Origin: Charina bottae | Taxonomy: Eukaryota; Chordata; Lepidosauria; Squamata; Charinaidae | Length of the DNA: 64,000 bases | Assembly: GCA_023362775.1 (NCBI GenBank) | Contig: JALMGJ010000004.1 | Location: 51,170,298 to 51,234,297, forward strand | Direction: 5' to 3' | Shown: piece after piece, positions 34,833-47,900 of the stretch | Layout: every line of letters starts with the position of its first letter | How positions within the stretch are numbered: the stretch's first letter is position 1 | The notes under the pieces: generated by a model | What the model saw: the letters and a program-made list of their open reading frames with translations, nothing else | What the model was told of the DNA's origin: nothing | The model's database searches: none | Program-made: the position numbers and the translations under genes

Positions 34833-37325
34833 TGGCAGGTTTGCCAGTTGGCTATAGGGTTTCACTCCCTCAGAAAGAGCTCATTCTTTGCGGTTGTTCC
34901 TATACTCACTGCTGTATTTAGGGCCAAAGTAACTTCTGTGGCCATACAAGCTTCAGTTTAGATATTAATTATGCACTATCTGGACAGGGACAGAGTATGA
35001 TTATTGTTCCTGCATATACAGAAGGGTTAATAGGAAAGCAGTTGAGTGGTTCTTTTCATTTTATCATTCCATAATGTGGCAAGGGCCTTGACAGGATCAT
35101 CAGCCTTGCAAGCTGGAAAATCCTGAGGACTATTCAGAAATCGTTGAGTCCAAAGTGTCTACCCTATAGTAGCCACCACCAAGCTAAACTCTACAATGTG
35201 GTCTGTACATGATAAAGAGGATATTGTTATCTGGACAATTATTTGAGTAATCCTTCCCAAGTTCACTGTGGAAACTGGATAAAGACAACATCAGTTGTCC
35301 AAGTTCCAGATTGATACTCATGAATTCATGAAGTAATTTGTCACCATTACTTTAACATAATAGCCTCCCAGAATGAGCTCTATTTTGTTCTTTGTCCAGT
35401 CTATGATTTTCTCAAGTTCTATTTTTGCCATTATCTCAGATTTTTGTTGCTTAAGTATATCAGGGAATCAATTGAGTTACATCTGAGAGTAGAGAATACT
35501 TTAAAATGGAACATGGAAGTTTGCCTTCTCCAGTCTGTTAACTTCCAAATGTGTGGGGAATTTTCCATGGTGACAATTCTGGGAATTATAATCTCTCCAT
35601 ATTTAAATGTTATCAGACTGGGAAACGTAATGTAATATATTGGATGGGATTAGTATAATCAAGAGATGTGTGAGGGTATCACTATACTCCTGAGTCTTCT
35701 CTTTCTCATGTCTATAGGTACTGAACTTAGAAGATGCTGCCCACACGCACTTTGTTGCATGCCCTGATTTGTATAGAGTTAAATTTAAAATAGTCACAAA
35801 ACTGCTTGATAAATTACACTTTCATTGCTGAGATAGAACAGATCTAGTTATACGTTTCAAAAAATTTCTGACCTCATTCCAATGTGATGTAATATTTTAA
35901 CTAAAAACAAAGGCTAAAAATAGGTCGACTATAATTTATAAACCAGGATTTTCCAACCTGAAATATTGCCAAGATTTTAAAATCTACAGGCCTCAGAAAT
36001 AAATTCAATTATTAACAGCTACAGTAGACCAAATGTAAGTGGATTAAATAATGTTTTAGTAATTAATTCCAATTGAGATAAATGGGAGAAGTTGGGACAA
36101 CACATCACTGCTGGTTTTTAAAAATATTCAACTAAACATATGAACCAATACAATTGGTTGTAAAAACTGAAACTTGAACAGTGTGAATAATACATGTACT
36201 AACCATGTTTTTTTTTCTGTTTCTGTAAAATGTATTTTACAGCTTTGAAAATCCTACTGCTACAGTGTGTGTCGAAAACAATTTGGGAGGGGTGTCAGAT
36301 TTCCCACATGAAAATTGTTTTGGCAAATTGTTTTCTATACAAAGCACAGCTTTCTCATGGTGATGTGAACTGCAGGTGGCCAGATAACAACTGTCACGTG
36401 TGTATTGTTTTGGCTAGTTCCTAAACGTTTGCATGGGAACAAGTCCTCCTGATTCCCTCCGTGGGAAGCCTGCTCTGGGGGGAGCAGAGGGAGGGAGGAG
36501 ACAGCATGCTTGCTGCGACATTGCCACCTATTGACAGTTTATGCTTTTGGCCTAACCTAAGTTTTCCTCCAATCAGAAAGCTGGAAAAAGCCTATTTCTA
36601 TCCATGAAAAATGGTGTTCTATGCTTCTTGACTTCTTGTGTCTTTTAGCCATGTCATTTGTGTTTTTTGCTCCTGTGGACTAATAGAAGTGTGAGCTATA
36701 CCTGGCTATGTGCGTGATGCCATGGCAATATGCTCCTTCATATCTGTCGTACAGTGGAAGCCAACACATGTGCATTTTCTGTGTATACTCTACTTGTAAG
36801 TTTTGTTTTACCTTTTGCAATGCTGTACCATGTAGATACAACTCTGCCTTTATTTATAGTAAATAAAGTAAATAATCTGACTTTTTAGCCAGAAATGCTG
36901 CCCTCTGTGTCTGTCTGTTTACTCTGCCTCTTTCCCTATAAGCCAGCGTACATCCTATCAAATGCATGTAAGCACTCACTCATAATTTTCCCATCATTTA
37001 TTATCCATCTCCCTTCTTTATGTTTTCAACAAAAATTTGAGAAAATTTACAGAGCATGGAATAAAAGGAGGGGTCTCCTGATACAAATAGCATGAAGTAT
37101 TCTCATGACAGAAAGATATACTCAAAGAATCATTTGTAACTCCAGATGTTTATTCGCATGTCCATTCAGAAAGGAATGGTCAGGAAACTGGTATATTCCA
37201 GATGTCATTTATAAAAACTTTCCCATCTAGCATATCAATTCGTAGGGGATTGTGGAAGGTAGTTTAAAACATCTGGATAGCACCATATTGCTTTCTGCTT
37301 TCATAGCAAGGGGAGAGGAATATAA
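34833..37325. other. No recognised feature
   Basis: About 2.5 kb without recognised genes or repeats. A moderately GC-rich patch (about 36440-36620) has no motif I can name. Confidence 0.45.
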
Positions 37326-37780
37326 TCCTATTTTATTTATTTATTTATTTGTAAAATTTATATCACCGCCCATCTCCCTCCGCTGGAGGGACTCTGGGCG
37401 GTTTACAATAAAATAGTAAAAACAAAAAAAAAAGTATACATAAAATCTAAAATAAAAATTATAAAACAATATTAGAATCCAGAGGCAAAGGTAGTAAAAT
37501 GATCTTACTTAATCTAATGTAAAAGAGGAGCTCTCTAGGGTATTAGCCATCCCCACGAGTGGCTATTCCTTCCTTGGTCCCATGCAAGGCGGCAGAGCCA
37601 GGTTTTCAGGTTCTTCCGGAAGGTCAGGAGCGAAGGAGCTAATCTCACCTCTGGGGGCAAATTGTTCCACAGGGTGGGAGCTACTGCAGAGAAGGCACGC
37701 CTCCTGGACCCCGCCAGATGGAACTCTCTTATAGATGGGGTCCGAAGCATGATCGGGTGCATGATCGGGTGGGACGGGTA
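37326..37780 (-). mobile_element. L2 3' end with ORF2 C-terminus, antisense
   Basis: The left end is the inverted terminus (tatttatttatttgtaaaat, ccgcccatctccctccgctg). The minus frame at 37535-37762 gives MLRTPSIREFHLAGSRRR and LWNNLPPEVRLAPSLL with LKTWLCRLAWD, 75 codons with no internal stop. A young 5'-truncated copy. Confidence 0.9.
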
Positions 37781-38812
37781 GATTTTAATCTGCTCCTAGA
37801 AATATTTTTTTCAGTAGTTATTGCTAGAATTAGGGATTGGCTGGGAGGAGAAAGATGGAAAATTTGGGTGATGGGCCATATGAAGATAAAGTAGGGAAGA
37901 TTTAATTCCTGTTTGAACATCAAATTAGACTTCACACCACTTCATAATTTTATCAGCATACAGATGAATATGGCTTGTATCATCATACTGTGTTTAATTC
38001 TAAAACAAAGATGAATCCATTTTGCTTAAAAACAAACAATAATGAAAAAGAGGTAAGACTTTAATACTGCTATACATAAACATGACTCATAACAAGAATG
38101 TTATTGAGACCTTCTTAATACACTGCCAGGGTTAAATAAACAATGTATGAGCATGACTTTAAGCAGTAGCATTCAACTAAATTCAGTTACAGCATGAACA
38201 AGGGTGTAGCTAGATGAATATTCAAACAATGCATTCAGTCTCATGACCACTGGACTCTATTAAAGGCATTCCTTACACTTCATCGATGCAATTTTCTATA
38301 ATTCCTCTAGAAATAAAATAGGAAACTTTTTTTAAGAAATAAAGAAAAATATGAACTAGAAACAAGACTCAGGTTGATGATTCAGGTGATCTACTGCAAA
38401 TTATCCACTGCATACTCTAATAATGACAATGCAAACACTTTGTAAGTCTTTGGATAAGATATTCACTGGGTAGCAAGGGCACACCACACTGCTGTCTGAG
38501 TGTGTCCATTGCTTTTCCTCAGGGCTTGGGGGAATGAATGACTGGAAGAATATCTGGTTCACTAGAGGAAGAGCAGAAAGACCAGTGCTCCAACCCACAT
38601 CCTGTACTGAGTAGGGAAAAGACCCCAACTGATGACTGGGAGGGGACAGTTTTGTGGCAAGCTACCATTCTGATAGCTCTTGAAAAAAGGGAAAATATAC
38701 CAGGAACAAGGATGAGGTGGGAGTTCCTTCCACTGGGAAATCACCTTGCAGCTCAAGAAAAAAACCAGCAAAATTGTATTTTAACTTCTCATGAAGTAAC
38801 AACTGAGCTAAT
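37781..38812. other. No recognised feature
   Basis: No gene or repeat recognised. Confidence 0.45.
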
Positions 38813-38820
38813 ACTTAATT

Positions 38821-39061
38821 CAGGGGTGGGCAACGTCAGGCTCACGGGGCTCCTGTCTAAGGCCTGCGGGGCTCCCGCCCGCAAACCCCCGTCCCTTCCA
38901 CGCAATTGGCTCCCACCCGCAAACCCCGCCCCCCAGTGCTTGTGATTGGCTCCTGCCCGCAAACTTTGCGTGGAAATCCCAGAAACCCCGCCCCCCACCT
39001 TCCAGTCCCCAGTTATAAATATCCAAATGGCCCTTGGCAGAAAAAAGGTTCCCCACCCCTG
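38821..39061. mobile_element. hAT MITE, CAGGGGTGGGCAACG family
   Basis: Imperfect TSD ACTTAATT/GCTTAATC (38813-38820, 39062-39069). Ends caggggtgggcaacgtcagg and aaggttccccacccctg. Closely related to 55825-56086. The interior repeats the attggctcccxcccgcaaac and CCCCGCCCC modules. Confidence 0.9.
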
Positions 39062-39069
39062 GCTTAATC

Positions 39070-41925
39070 AGTTCATGTTCCTAACCTAGGCACAAGACCT
39101 AAGTCCATAGAATTGTGGGAAGACAGTGGGGCAGCAGCTCCATCATGTGGAAGAGTGTTTAGAAGATAGAAATAGAAAACTAGAGAACTCCTAAAACTAG
39201 AAATGGAACAGAACAGAATGGAACGGAACGGAATATCCAAGAAGTTAGCTTGGCTATCTATAATCCAGAACAAGAACACTGCTATTTTTTTAATGGCAGG
39301 TGAATACTGTAAATGATCAGTGTTTGTTACATATGCAAATGTGAACATGCATCAAAATAATTACTATTTAACTGATTGCCACTCTTTTCCCACTCAAAAC
39401 AAGAATATTTATATATACCACTGAAAAGGCTCAAGAGTACCTTAAGATTTACTCTTATTTAGTCCAAGTATTCTCTTCACAGGATAATACTGTGGGAAAT
39501 ATTCTTTGATATTATATGTGTCCACATAAAAACTTGAGGATTGTAGCATAGCCCAATATCAGTAAGCATATTAGGCAATCTTAAAGGAGATTTGATACTA
39601 GTGCTGCAATCTATATTTTTAAATTAAATTATGGCAATTACAAAACAAAATCTGGAGGTAGACTTATTCATTTTGTCAGTTGTAGAACTGGAAAAATAGC
39701 TTTTACATTTTAAATTAATCCAGGGAGAGATAACTGGTACCCTCTAGACGTATCATAAGCTACAGCCAGCATGGCCAATATGGGAGACATACAGTATTCC
39801 AAAGCATCTAAAAGGCACTGTCAGACTTCACACCAGGTATGACAATAGATCTTGATTCTCCAGACACCTAACCGCATATTCAGGAACTCATTTATTCACG
39901 TACATGACACAGATTATCTGCTTTAGTGCAGGTAAAACTATACGCATACTATTTGCCTACTACAGAGCACACAATCTAAGCCACACAGTACATAGAGGTC
40001 TATGCTCCAGTGCTTACCTCTGAGGTTTTTTTCCTCCCACCTTTCTGAGTCGAATAATATTTGGCAGTATTGTGAATAGTATGAAATCACTAAAACAAAA
40101 CAAGTTTGATGAACAATGCTTGCAAAAGAGGCTTGCTGTATACAGTTGCCAAGGTTCTGGCAACCATTAAAATGTAGCAATTATCTTTCATTCAATGGCA
40201 TCCTTGCTTCCGCATGCAGCTATTACAAGATTCCAGACAAAAACAACTATACTATTTGATGAATTTAACAGATTTATGAAGAACTAGCACAGCTGCACAG
40301 ACAGAATCATTCTTTGGTTCAGAGGAGTGCCATCCACATACAAAGTTATCAAATATATCCTGCTTCTAAACAGGAATATAAAAAGTAATAAAAAGTTCAG
40401 TATCCATAAGCCTTCACAAAGAAAAGAAATTCTACTAATGAAAATGTGGTTGAGAGCTTGGCCCAAAGAGTTCTTTTTAAAAATAAGATAAAATGCTTTA
40501 TTCATCATTTAGAAAATACTTTCAAAGTGACATTACTGGATTTATTTATTTATTTTTATCTGCAAGCAAACCATATAGCTTTTCGGGCCTTTTGGCTGTA
40601 AAATAAATTAATAATAATATAGGGTTATATCCATCTATCATACTTCATGTAGCTTCTAATCTTCCAATGCCTCCAATTCTTGTAAATTTTTGCATATCCT
40701 CTGAAAACAGGAAAACACACTGTCCTATATATAGCCACGTTTCTATAATACCTAGTATACTTTGGGAATACAACTGAAAAGATTATTCAGTAAATTAGAA
40801 ATAATACCTCCTATGGGAAGCAAATGACATGACAGAATGAAAAAATTTCCTGCTGGAAAAAATATTTTTAAATTGTTCAGAGAACTGAAACAATAATTAA
40901 AAAAAAGACCAATACTGCTCATTGATGCTACTGGTAGCTAATGAAGTGCTTCAAGTATGGCACTGTGTTTTGTTTTGAGAAAAGGAAAAATACCTGATAT
41001 TTTTTAAAGTGTTATTTATGAGAAGACAAATTTAACAAATATGACCGCATATAACATCTTCTCTTCAATCCAACTCAGTCACCAGTGCTATGTTAATATG
41101 CTCTAACAAAAACAGACACCTATTCACCTATTCACTCCTCTAGCTATGTACAATGCATGTATGCACCGTTGCCAATTATTAACTTCTTTCTGAACAGAAA
41201 TTATAAAAAAAAAAGTTCCATGAGGACTGACAAAGTTTCAACATTATGAATCTATGGCCTGATTCATTTGGTATAGAATAGCAATACACAAAACGCTTCC
41301 AATTATTTTGAATGAAATACTTAATACATTAAAAAAATAATTGCATATTTAGATTTGCAAATTCAGATTGCAAATGTATCCATTTTCAAGTTAATGAGCT
41401 AAATTTATCCATTTTCAAGTTAATGAGTTAAGCAATTGTTCTCTTTATCTGAATATTCCACCATGGTGGTTTTTCAGATCATCTCTCTCCTTGGAACATA
41501 TGTAAAATGTAGGTATTCAAAATGAATAGAAAATTTATCTTATTGCTGACTCCTTAAAAATGCAAGAAAAATCCATTAATAGAAGCACAATAAAGCAAAG
41601 TAAAATTAAGTAGGCGATCCAAATTTCACATGCAACTTAGGAAGACTATGACAAGAAGCCAGCCTATTTCCAAGCAATAGTACAAACTGACTAACCTCAA
41701 CAAGAAGTCTGGTGAATTACAATGTATGGAAGAGTAAAAAGAAAAAGTGAAACCAGCAATAGACCTTTGCCAATTTTTCTCAAAACTAGTTAATTTACAT
41801 TCCTGCAAAAGCTCATGAGCTTCAATGAAGGATCAACACTAACTGCATAATATAGCATCTGTACTTCCATGCAGAAGATTTTATGTTCAATTCTCAACAG
41901 CAAGCTCTTTTGCTGAAACTTAGGA
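39070..41925. other. No recognised feature
   Basis: About 2.9 kb of AT-rich DNA. No long frames, no family signature seen. Confidence 0.5.
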
Positions 41926-41929
41926 GGGA

Positions 41930-42072
41930 TGCCCCAGCATTCCCCAACAGGGGGATCTTCCATATGCATTGACTTCAACTCCCAGCATTTCCCAGCCAGC
42001 ATGCTCATTGCTGAGAATTATGGGAGTTGAACTTTGCATACCTGGAGAACATCTAGGCTAGGAAAGACTGGT
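41930..42072. mobile_element. Reptilian MITE-like repeat
   Basis: cttcaactcccagcatttcc, cagccagcatgctcattgct and gagaattatgggagttgaa form a palindromic core common in reptile genomes. Precise ends and TSD not clear. Confidence 0.5.
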
Positions 42073-42164
42073 ATAGATATCATTGAATTAGGCTATTGAT
42101 CCTATTTGGTACAACATAAGCAGCTTCTTATATTTCTAAATGGCAGTCGCTAGCCAACTTCAGC

Positions 42165-42345
42165 TGATATCAAAGCATTAAAATGGGTTTGGAATAAATT
42201 AATACTCAAATGGGAAACCACTAGGAAATCGCAGGGGTATAGGCTAGACTGCAAAATTGGAAAGATCCCAGGAGAAAGCAGTGACAAACCACTTCCATAT
42301 TATACCAACATGTCATGAAGTCATAAGGATGTGACTTTGACTGGA
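42165..42345 (+). mobile_element. Decayed SINE or BovB tail
   Basis: gagaaagcagtgacaaacca, then cttccatattataccaacat and gtcatgaagtcata resemble the 3' part of Sauria SINE/BovB elements. Weak similarity. Confidence 0.35.
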
Positions 42346-42439
42346 AACATGCTTTATCATCACCTATGTTCCCATGAACAGGGGGCATTAGTTCATAAGC
42401 CTGTGACACAAAATTATATTTTGAGCTTTCTAAATGGCA

Positions 42440-42885
42440 GCGGTTTAGTTATCTGTGGAAATGTTACGGGTTCCATCCACCAGGGACTGGCATTTAGTGG
42501 GTGCCAGGAGGCGGTCCTTCTCTGCTGTGGCTCCCTCCTTGTGGAACATTCTCCCCCCTGAAATTAGGCTTGCTCCTTCCCTGCTATTGTTTAGGAAGTC
42601 CCTCAAGACGAGGTTGTGTTGTCAGGCCGGAGGGTCTTTGGGAAAGGGAGACACTCTTAGATGGCTCCACTTTGATTAATATTCTTGCTCTCTCCGCAGG
42701 GCTGGTATATTTTTTATAGTGATTTTATTATCTGGTGATAATTTTTTAATAATCATTTTATTTTTTATTTTTTTATAAAGATTGTTCTTATTTATTCATT
42801 GTTTTTATCTCACTGTTGTATGCCACCCAGAGTCACCCTGTGTGAGATGAGCGGCCATATAAATGTGAACAATTAATTAATTAAC
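42440..42885 (+). mobile_element. L2 3' end with ORF2 C-terminus
   Basis: The frame at 42455-42679 reads MLRVPSTRDWHLVGARRRSF then LWNILPPEIRLAPSLLLF, the L2 C-terminal block, followed by a T-rich 3' UTR and the terminus gccacccagagtcaccctg...gagcggccatataa. Confidence 0.85.
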
Positions 42886-43201
42886 ATTTTGCAGTAAGGA
42901 TGAAATTCAGGCTAGGAAGATAAGTTATATGTGCAGTGCCTTGAGGGGAGAATATGGATTAATAAAGCTTTTTCAATCTGATGCCCAACTCATCTGGGGA
43001 GCACCTAATTGGAATCAGCTGAACTTGATTTACAAACCTGTGTCAGTTGGTTGTTATGGACCCACAACATAACATATTCATTACTACTTTTTTGGATGAA
43101 ATTTTCAGGACCCATAGCAAGCTAGCCATTTTATCATGTAAAGTGAAATGCTAATGTTGCCCTTTAAAAATAAGGCCACTTCTAACACTGACTGTTTAGT
43201 A

Positions 43202-43494
43202 CAGAGCTTTCCAAACTTTTCATGTTGGTGACACACTTTTTAGACATGCATCTTTTCGCAACACACTCTTACAGCAGGGCATCATTTCACGACACACTTA
43301 CAGCAGGGCACAAGGCAGGCACTAGGACCTGCGCAGAATCCTGGCAGGGCAGGTTTGGAGGCAGCAAGGCACAAGGCAGGCACTAGGACCTGTGTGGAAT
43401 CCTGGCAGGGCTCGGAGGCAGCAGCAGCCGCGACACACCCAGACACTTCAGCCGACACACTAACGTGTCCCGACACACAGTTTGGAAAGCTCTG
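43202..43494 (-). mobile_element. hAT MITE, CAGAGCTTTCCAAAC family, subtype A
   Basis: Perfect TSD GTTTAGTA (43194-43201, 43495-43502). Ends cagagctttccaaac and gtttggaaagctctg. The interior is the same as 14447-14726 but inverted, with the ~62-bp unit (aatcctggcagggcaggttt) in tandem. Confidence 0.94.
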
Positions 43495-43613
43495 GTTTAG
43501 TACACACAGATATTTATTTGTTTGACTGACCGACTGACCCAGGGGTTGGCAAACTTTTTTTGCCGGGAGCCATTTTGACATGCTCGTGCACATTTTGAAG
43601 TGCTCGAGAGCCA

Positions 43614-43753
43614 GGGGGCGGGGTTTGTGGGCGGGGGCCAATCGTGTGGAAGGGGGGGTTTGTGGGCGGGAGCCAATCGTGTGGAAGGGGGCGGGTTTTG
43701 CGGGCGGGAGCCAATCGCGTGGAAGGGGGCGGGGTTTGCGGGCGGGGGCCAAT
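43614..43753 (+). promoter_or_regulatory. Tandem CCAAT plus GC-box repeats
   Basis: Four units of about 35-38 bp, each with a GC box (ggggcgggg or a close variant) and a GCCAATCG CCAAT box (CCAAT at 43638, 43673, 43711 and 43749). These are NF-Y and Sp1-type sites. Function is inferred. Confidence 0.6.
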
Positions 43754-43828
43754 CGCGCACACTTAGGGCCTGCTGCCGCCATGCCCGCTGCAGTGCCCGC
43801 CGCCGCCATGCCCGCTGCCACGACTGCG

Positions 43829-44116
43829 CAGGCGGAGCTGCCTGCCTGGCACTCGGGCGCTCCGGCTGGGGTGCAGCGGGACGGGAGCATCGCCGGCGGC
43901 CTGCGAGGACCGGCCAGGGAAGGCGCGCGGGCGGAGATCCCGTCCCGCTGCACCCCAGCCGGAGCGCCCGAGTGCCAGGCAGGCAGCTCCGCCTGCGTGC
44001 CTTCCCTGGCCGGTCCTCGCGGGCCGCCGGCGATGCTCCCGTCCCGCTGCACCCCAGCCGGAGCGCCCGAGTGCCAGGCAGGCAGCTCCGCCCGCGCGCC
44101 TTCCCTGGCCGGTCAA
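43829..44116. repeat. GC-rich inverted and direct repeat
   Basis: The block 43829-43930 (gcggagctgcctgcctggca ... ggccagggaaggcgcgcggg) reappears inverted at about 43940-44010, and again at about 44020-44116 in the same orientation as the second. One arm plus two inverted copies could form a long hairpin. Confidence 0.8.
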
Positions 44117-44967
44117 GATCCCTTCCCCGCCCCCAGCAGAACCAAATATGTTAAAAAGTGGGTAGGTAAAGCACGCTCGCGTAAACATCCTGGTTCCTTC
44201 ATGATCAGTTGAGCAGCAGCCACGCAGCAGCAGCAAGCGGGCGTCTTCGACAAATTGCTCTGGAAGGGGGCGGGGGAGGTTTGGAAGAAGAAGGGAAAGA
44301 GAGGCTCGACTGCTCCAGTCGCTTCTCTTCCGGAGCCAAATCTTCCAAAGGGGCAGAGGCAGCAGCGGCATCCTGGAAACCGGAAGCACTGATGGCCCAC
44401 CACCGCCGCTGCCCCTTCGAAAGGGCAGACTCCGGGGACCCCGAAAATGCCCTCGGTTCCGGCAGGGAGGCAAAAATCACGCATGCAGGCTGCCGGGCTT
44501 CCCGACGCACAGCTGATTGGCGCGGTGGGGGGGGGAACGGGGTGGAAATTCTCTGTGCTGATCAGCTGTGCGCCGGGAAGCCCCCCGTGCGCGCAATTTT
44601 TGCCTCCCTGCTGGAACCGAGGGCATTTTCGGGGTCCCCAGAGCCTGCTCTTCCAAAGGGGCAGCGGCAGCAGCGGCGTCCTGGAACCTGGAAGCACTGA
44701 TGGCCCACCACCGCCGCTGCCCCTTCGAAAGGGCAGACTCCGGGGACCCCGAAAATGCCCTCCGTTCCGGCAGGGAGGCAAGCAACAAGCAAGCAACAAC
44801 TTTATTGATTAGTCTTACGACCATATCAAAGATAAAATAAGATAACAAGAATACAATACAATTCAATTTAACTGATAAAATTGATAAAAATACACCAAAA
44901 TAGGAAATAAGATAATTGAATAACCTGAAATAATAATAAATACAATACATGTATATCTAATCAGAAT

Positions 44968-47900
44968 TCAAATGAGTTCATCACCCCTACATGGCACTCC
45001 AATCTTTTCCATATAATGGGCTCTCTGGTGAACTGCCTTGTCTACAAACTTGGCAGTCCTATTCACAATAAAAGTATTTGAGCCCGAAAGAAAATAAGAT
45101 AATCTGTGATTAGAATCCCAGTGTGCTGTTCTTTCTAACAAAGGAGACAGGAATTTAATCCTAAGTGAATCATATAATTTGCAGTCGAACAAAACATGGG
45201 CAATATCTTCTATGGCTGGGTCCCCACATACACAAGTCCTCTCATCATATGGCAAATGATGAAAACGTCCATATTTAACCATAGAGTCCAACAATTCAAA
45301 CCTAGCCCTGGAATAGGCCCTTCTCAGATTTTGTGTTAGACTCATCGACAGGTATTTTTCAAATTTAAAAATAGTTTTATTCTTAGCTAACCATTTTAAT
45401 GAACCATTTTTTGCCAATGTCTCCATGTCCAATTGGGCACTGATATCCAGGGCTCGCTGTTTAAAAATATCTTTTGCCTGCGGTGCAGTTATGAGTACCT
45501 GTTGAATGGAAAATCCATATTGTGTAATAACTTTAGTGAGATGTTTTAACCAGGATGTGGTAAAATCCAAACTCATTTGTTCAAGTAGGCATAATTTGGG
45601 AAGCCTATCATCGTCCATTGAATGGACCTTCTGCCAGTAAGAAAAGACCTTTGATACTGTCTGGCTATGTATAGAGTGGATACCTGTTTCTGCTCTAATT
45701 GCGGGTGCTGACGTATTTTTATCAACTCCCAGTATACTTCTTAAAAAGCGGGTTTGAGCATATTCAAGTGCAGCAGAATTTGTAAGACCCCACACTTCCG
45801 CACCATAAGTCAACATTGGGACAATTTTTGCTCTAAATACTTTCAGAATAGGGGTCAAAGTGCCGGGATATTTATAATTATACAGTTTAGATAGCCTTTT
45901 GGCACAGACCTCAGCCCTCCCTGCGGTCCTTCTGAAATGATTGTCCCAGGCTCCAGTATCAGTAAAAACCACTCCTAGGTAAGTGAAAGAATTCACTTGT
46001 TCTATAGGCTCCCCATTTATTTGCCATTTATATTTCATCCTTTTTCTTTTACCAAAAACCATCACTTTAGATTTAGACTTATTTATAGTTAAAGAGTTAT
46101 GAACACAATAGACATTCAACTTTTTCAGGAGTCTTCTCAGGCCAACTTGTGAATGTGCCATCAAAATCATATCATCTGCATATAATAGGACATTCACAAA
46201 TATGCCATGAATTTTTAACATGTGAGTATCTACGGTACGCATAAACCCTGGAATATCATTAATATAAAGATTGAAGAGCATTGGAGCTAAGATACAACCC
46301 TGCCGGACACCTCTATGAGTAGGAATACTTTTGGTTAAAGAGCCATTTACACCAGTTCTTACTTTTAAATAAGTATTTGAATAGAGGGCCTTTACCAGGA
46401 ATAAAAGTCTGGGCTCCATATTTAAATTAATTAATTTCTTCCATAAAATGTTTCTATCTATGGAATCAAAAGCTGCGGTAAAATCTATAAAAGCAGCGAA
46501 CACTTTTTTACCATTTGCCAATTGTTTTGAAATAAGATGATGTAATGTGAAACAATTATCTATTGTGGAGCGATCTGGTCTAAAACCAGTTTGTTCCTCT
46601 ACAAGGAGGTTTGTCCTAATTACCCAGTCCTCTATTTTGCCCAAGAGGTGTTTGGCATACATTTTTGCAGCAATTCCTATAAGACTGATTGGTCTATAAT
46701 TTTGTGGCTCAGTCCTATTTCCTTTTTTAAATATAGGGACAACAATTGCTACTCCCCATCCTACTGGAATGAATCCTGTGTTGTTTATATAAGAAAACAA
46801 ACCTGCAAGTAATGGGGCCCACCAGTCAGTATGGGTTTTAAAAAGTTCTGGTGGTAAAAAGTCCTCTCCTGGAGCCTTGTTGGGTTTCAAGGAATGGATG
46901 ATAGATTTGACTTCTGCCACTGACACTGAGGGCCAAAGAGGGAGGTTTTCAAAATAAGTAGGATCAATTATACTTTCCTGCAAGGGTCTTTGGTTTGACT
47001 CAGTAAATAAACTTGTATAGAAATCCTCCCAGACTGAGGCAGGTATAGGAATGTCAAGTTGAAAATTGCGTTCCTTCAATAAACCCGAGACGGAATTCCA
47101 AAAAAATATTGAATTAGTTCCTTTTGCTGATAATTCCAAGTCTGCCCATATTTTAGCTGTATAAAGAGCTTTTTTGGACACAATAAGTTTCTTATATTCC
47201 CGCCTGATTTGTAGCATTTTGGATTGATTTTTTATACTAGGATAACTCTGGGCCATACGCATTGCTGCCCTTAAATGTTTCCTAGTATGTAGACAATCAG
47301 AATCAAACCAGTTCATACTGTTTTGAGAATGATTTCTAGCAGGAACTTTATCTATCAAAAATTTCCTCAACGAGCTAGACAAAAGAGCATATTGTGTCAA
47401 GATCTTGTCTGGGCATTGAAAAGGAGTTGAAATAGAATTTCTCCAAGACTGAACCTGCTCTGAGTTTAGATAGGTTGTTATTGCCTTTGTATCTACCTTG
47501 TGCCACCTAAGTCTTCTGTTTTGCCTAATTTCAATATTGGCTAGTAACCTCTTATCATAAGTCATAAATGATCTAATATCTGATCTGGCTGCAAAATAAA
47601 CTGTAATCGGCTGATGATCGCTGTCTTCTCTCACATGGGCTTGAATATCTGAAAATAACCCAGACTTATTTCGAGAAACACAAATATAATCTAGGACACT
47701 ACTAGAGTTTCCTGTATGAAATGTAAACGGATATATAAAATCAGATTCTTTGCCTCCTAAAATATGAAGGTTACATTTATAAATTAGTGAGACCAACTGA
47801 GAACCCGCCATGTTCCTTTTGGAATCTCTAGAATGCCAGGGTGGGTTGTTAATAAGGTAGTCCTCAGGAATAACACCCAGTCGTACAAAATCAAATAAAG

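Noticed and set aside
34764..34961. Lys-Glu-Gly-Arg repeat peptide frames
   Set aside because: Translation of the (GGAA)n microsatellite.
43580..44212. Long overlapping open frames in several frames (up to ~250 codons) at 43282-44950 and 50234-51634
   Set aside because: They run in up to five frames at once over the GC-rich repeats, have low-complexity Pro/Arg/Gly/Ala content, and repeat with the 307-bp unit. This is stop-poor composition, not coding.
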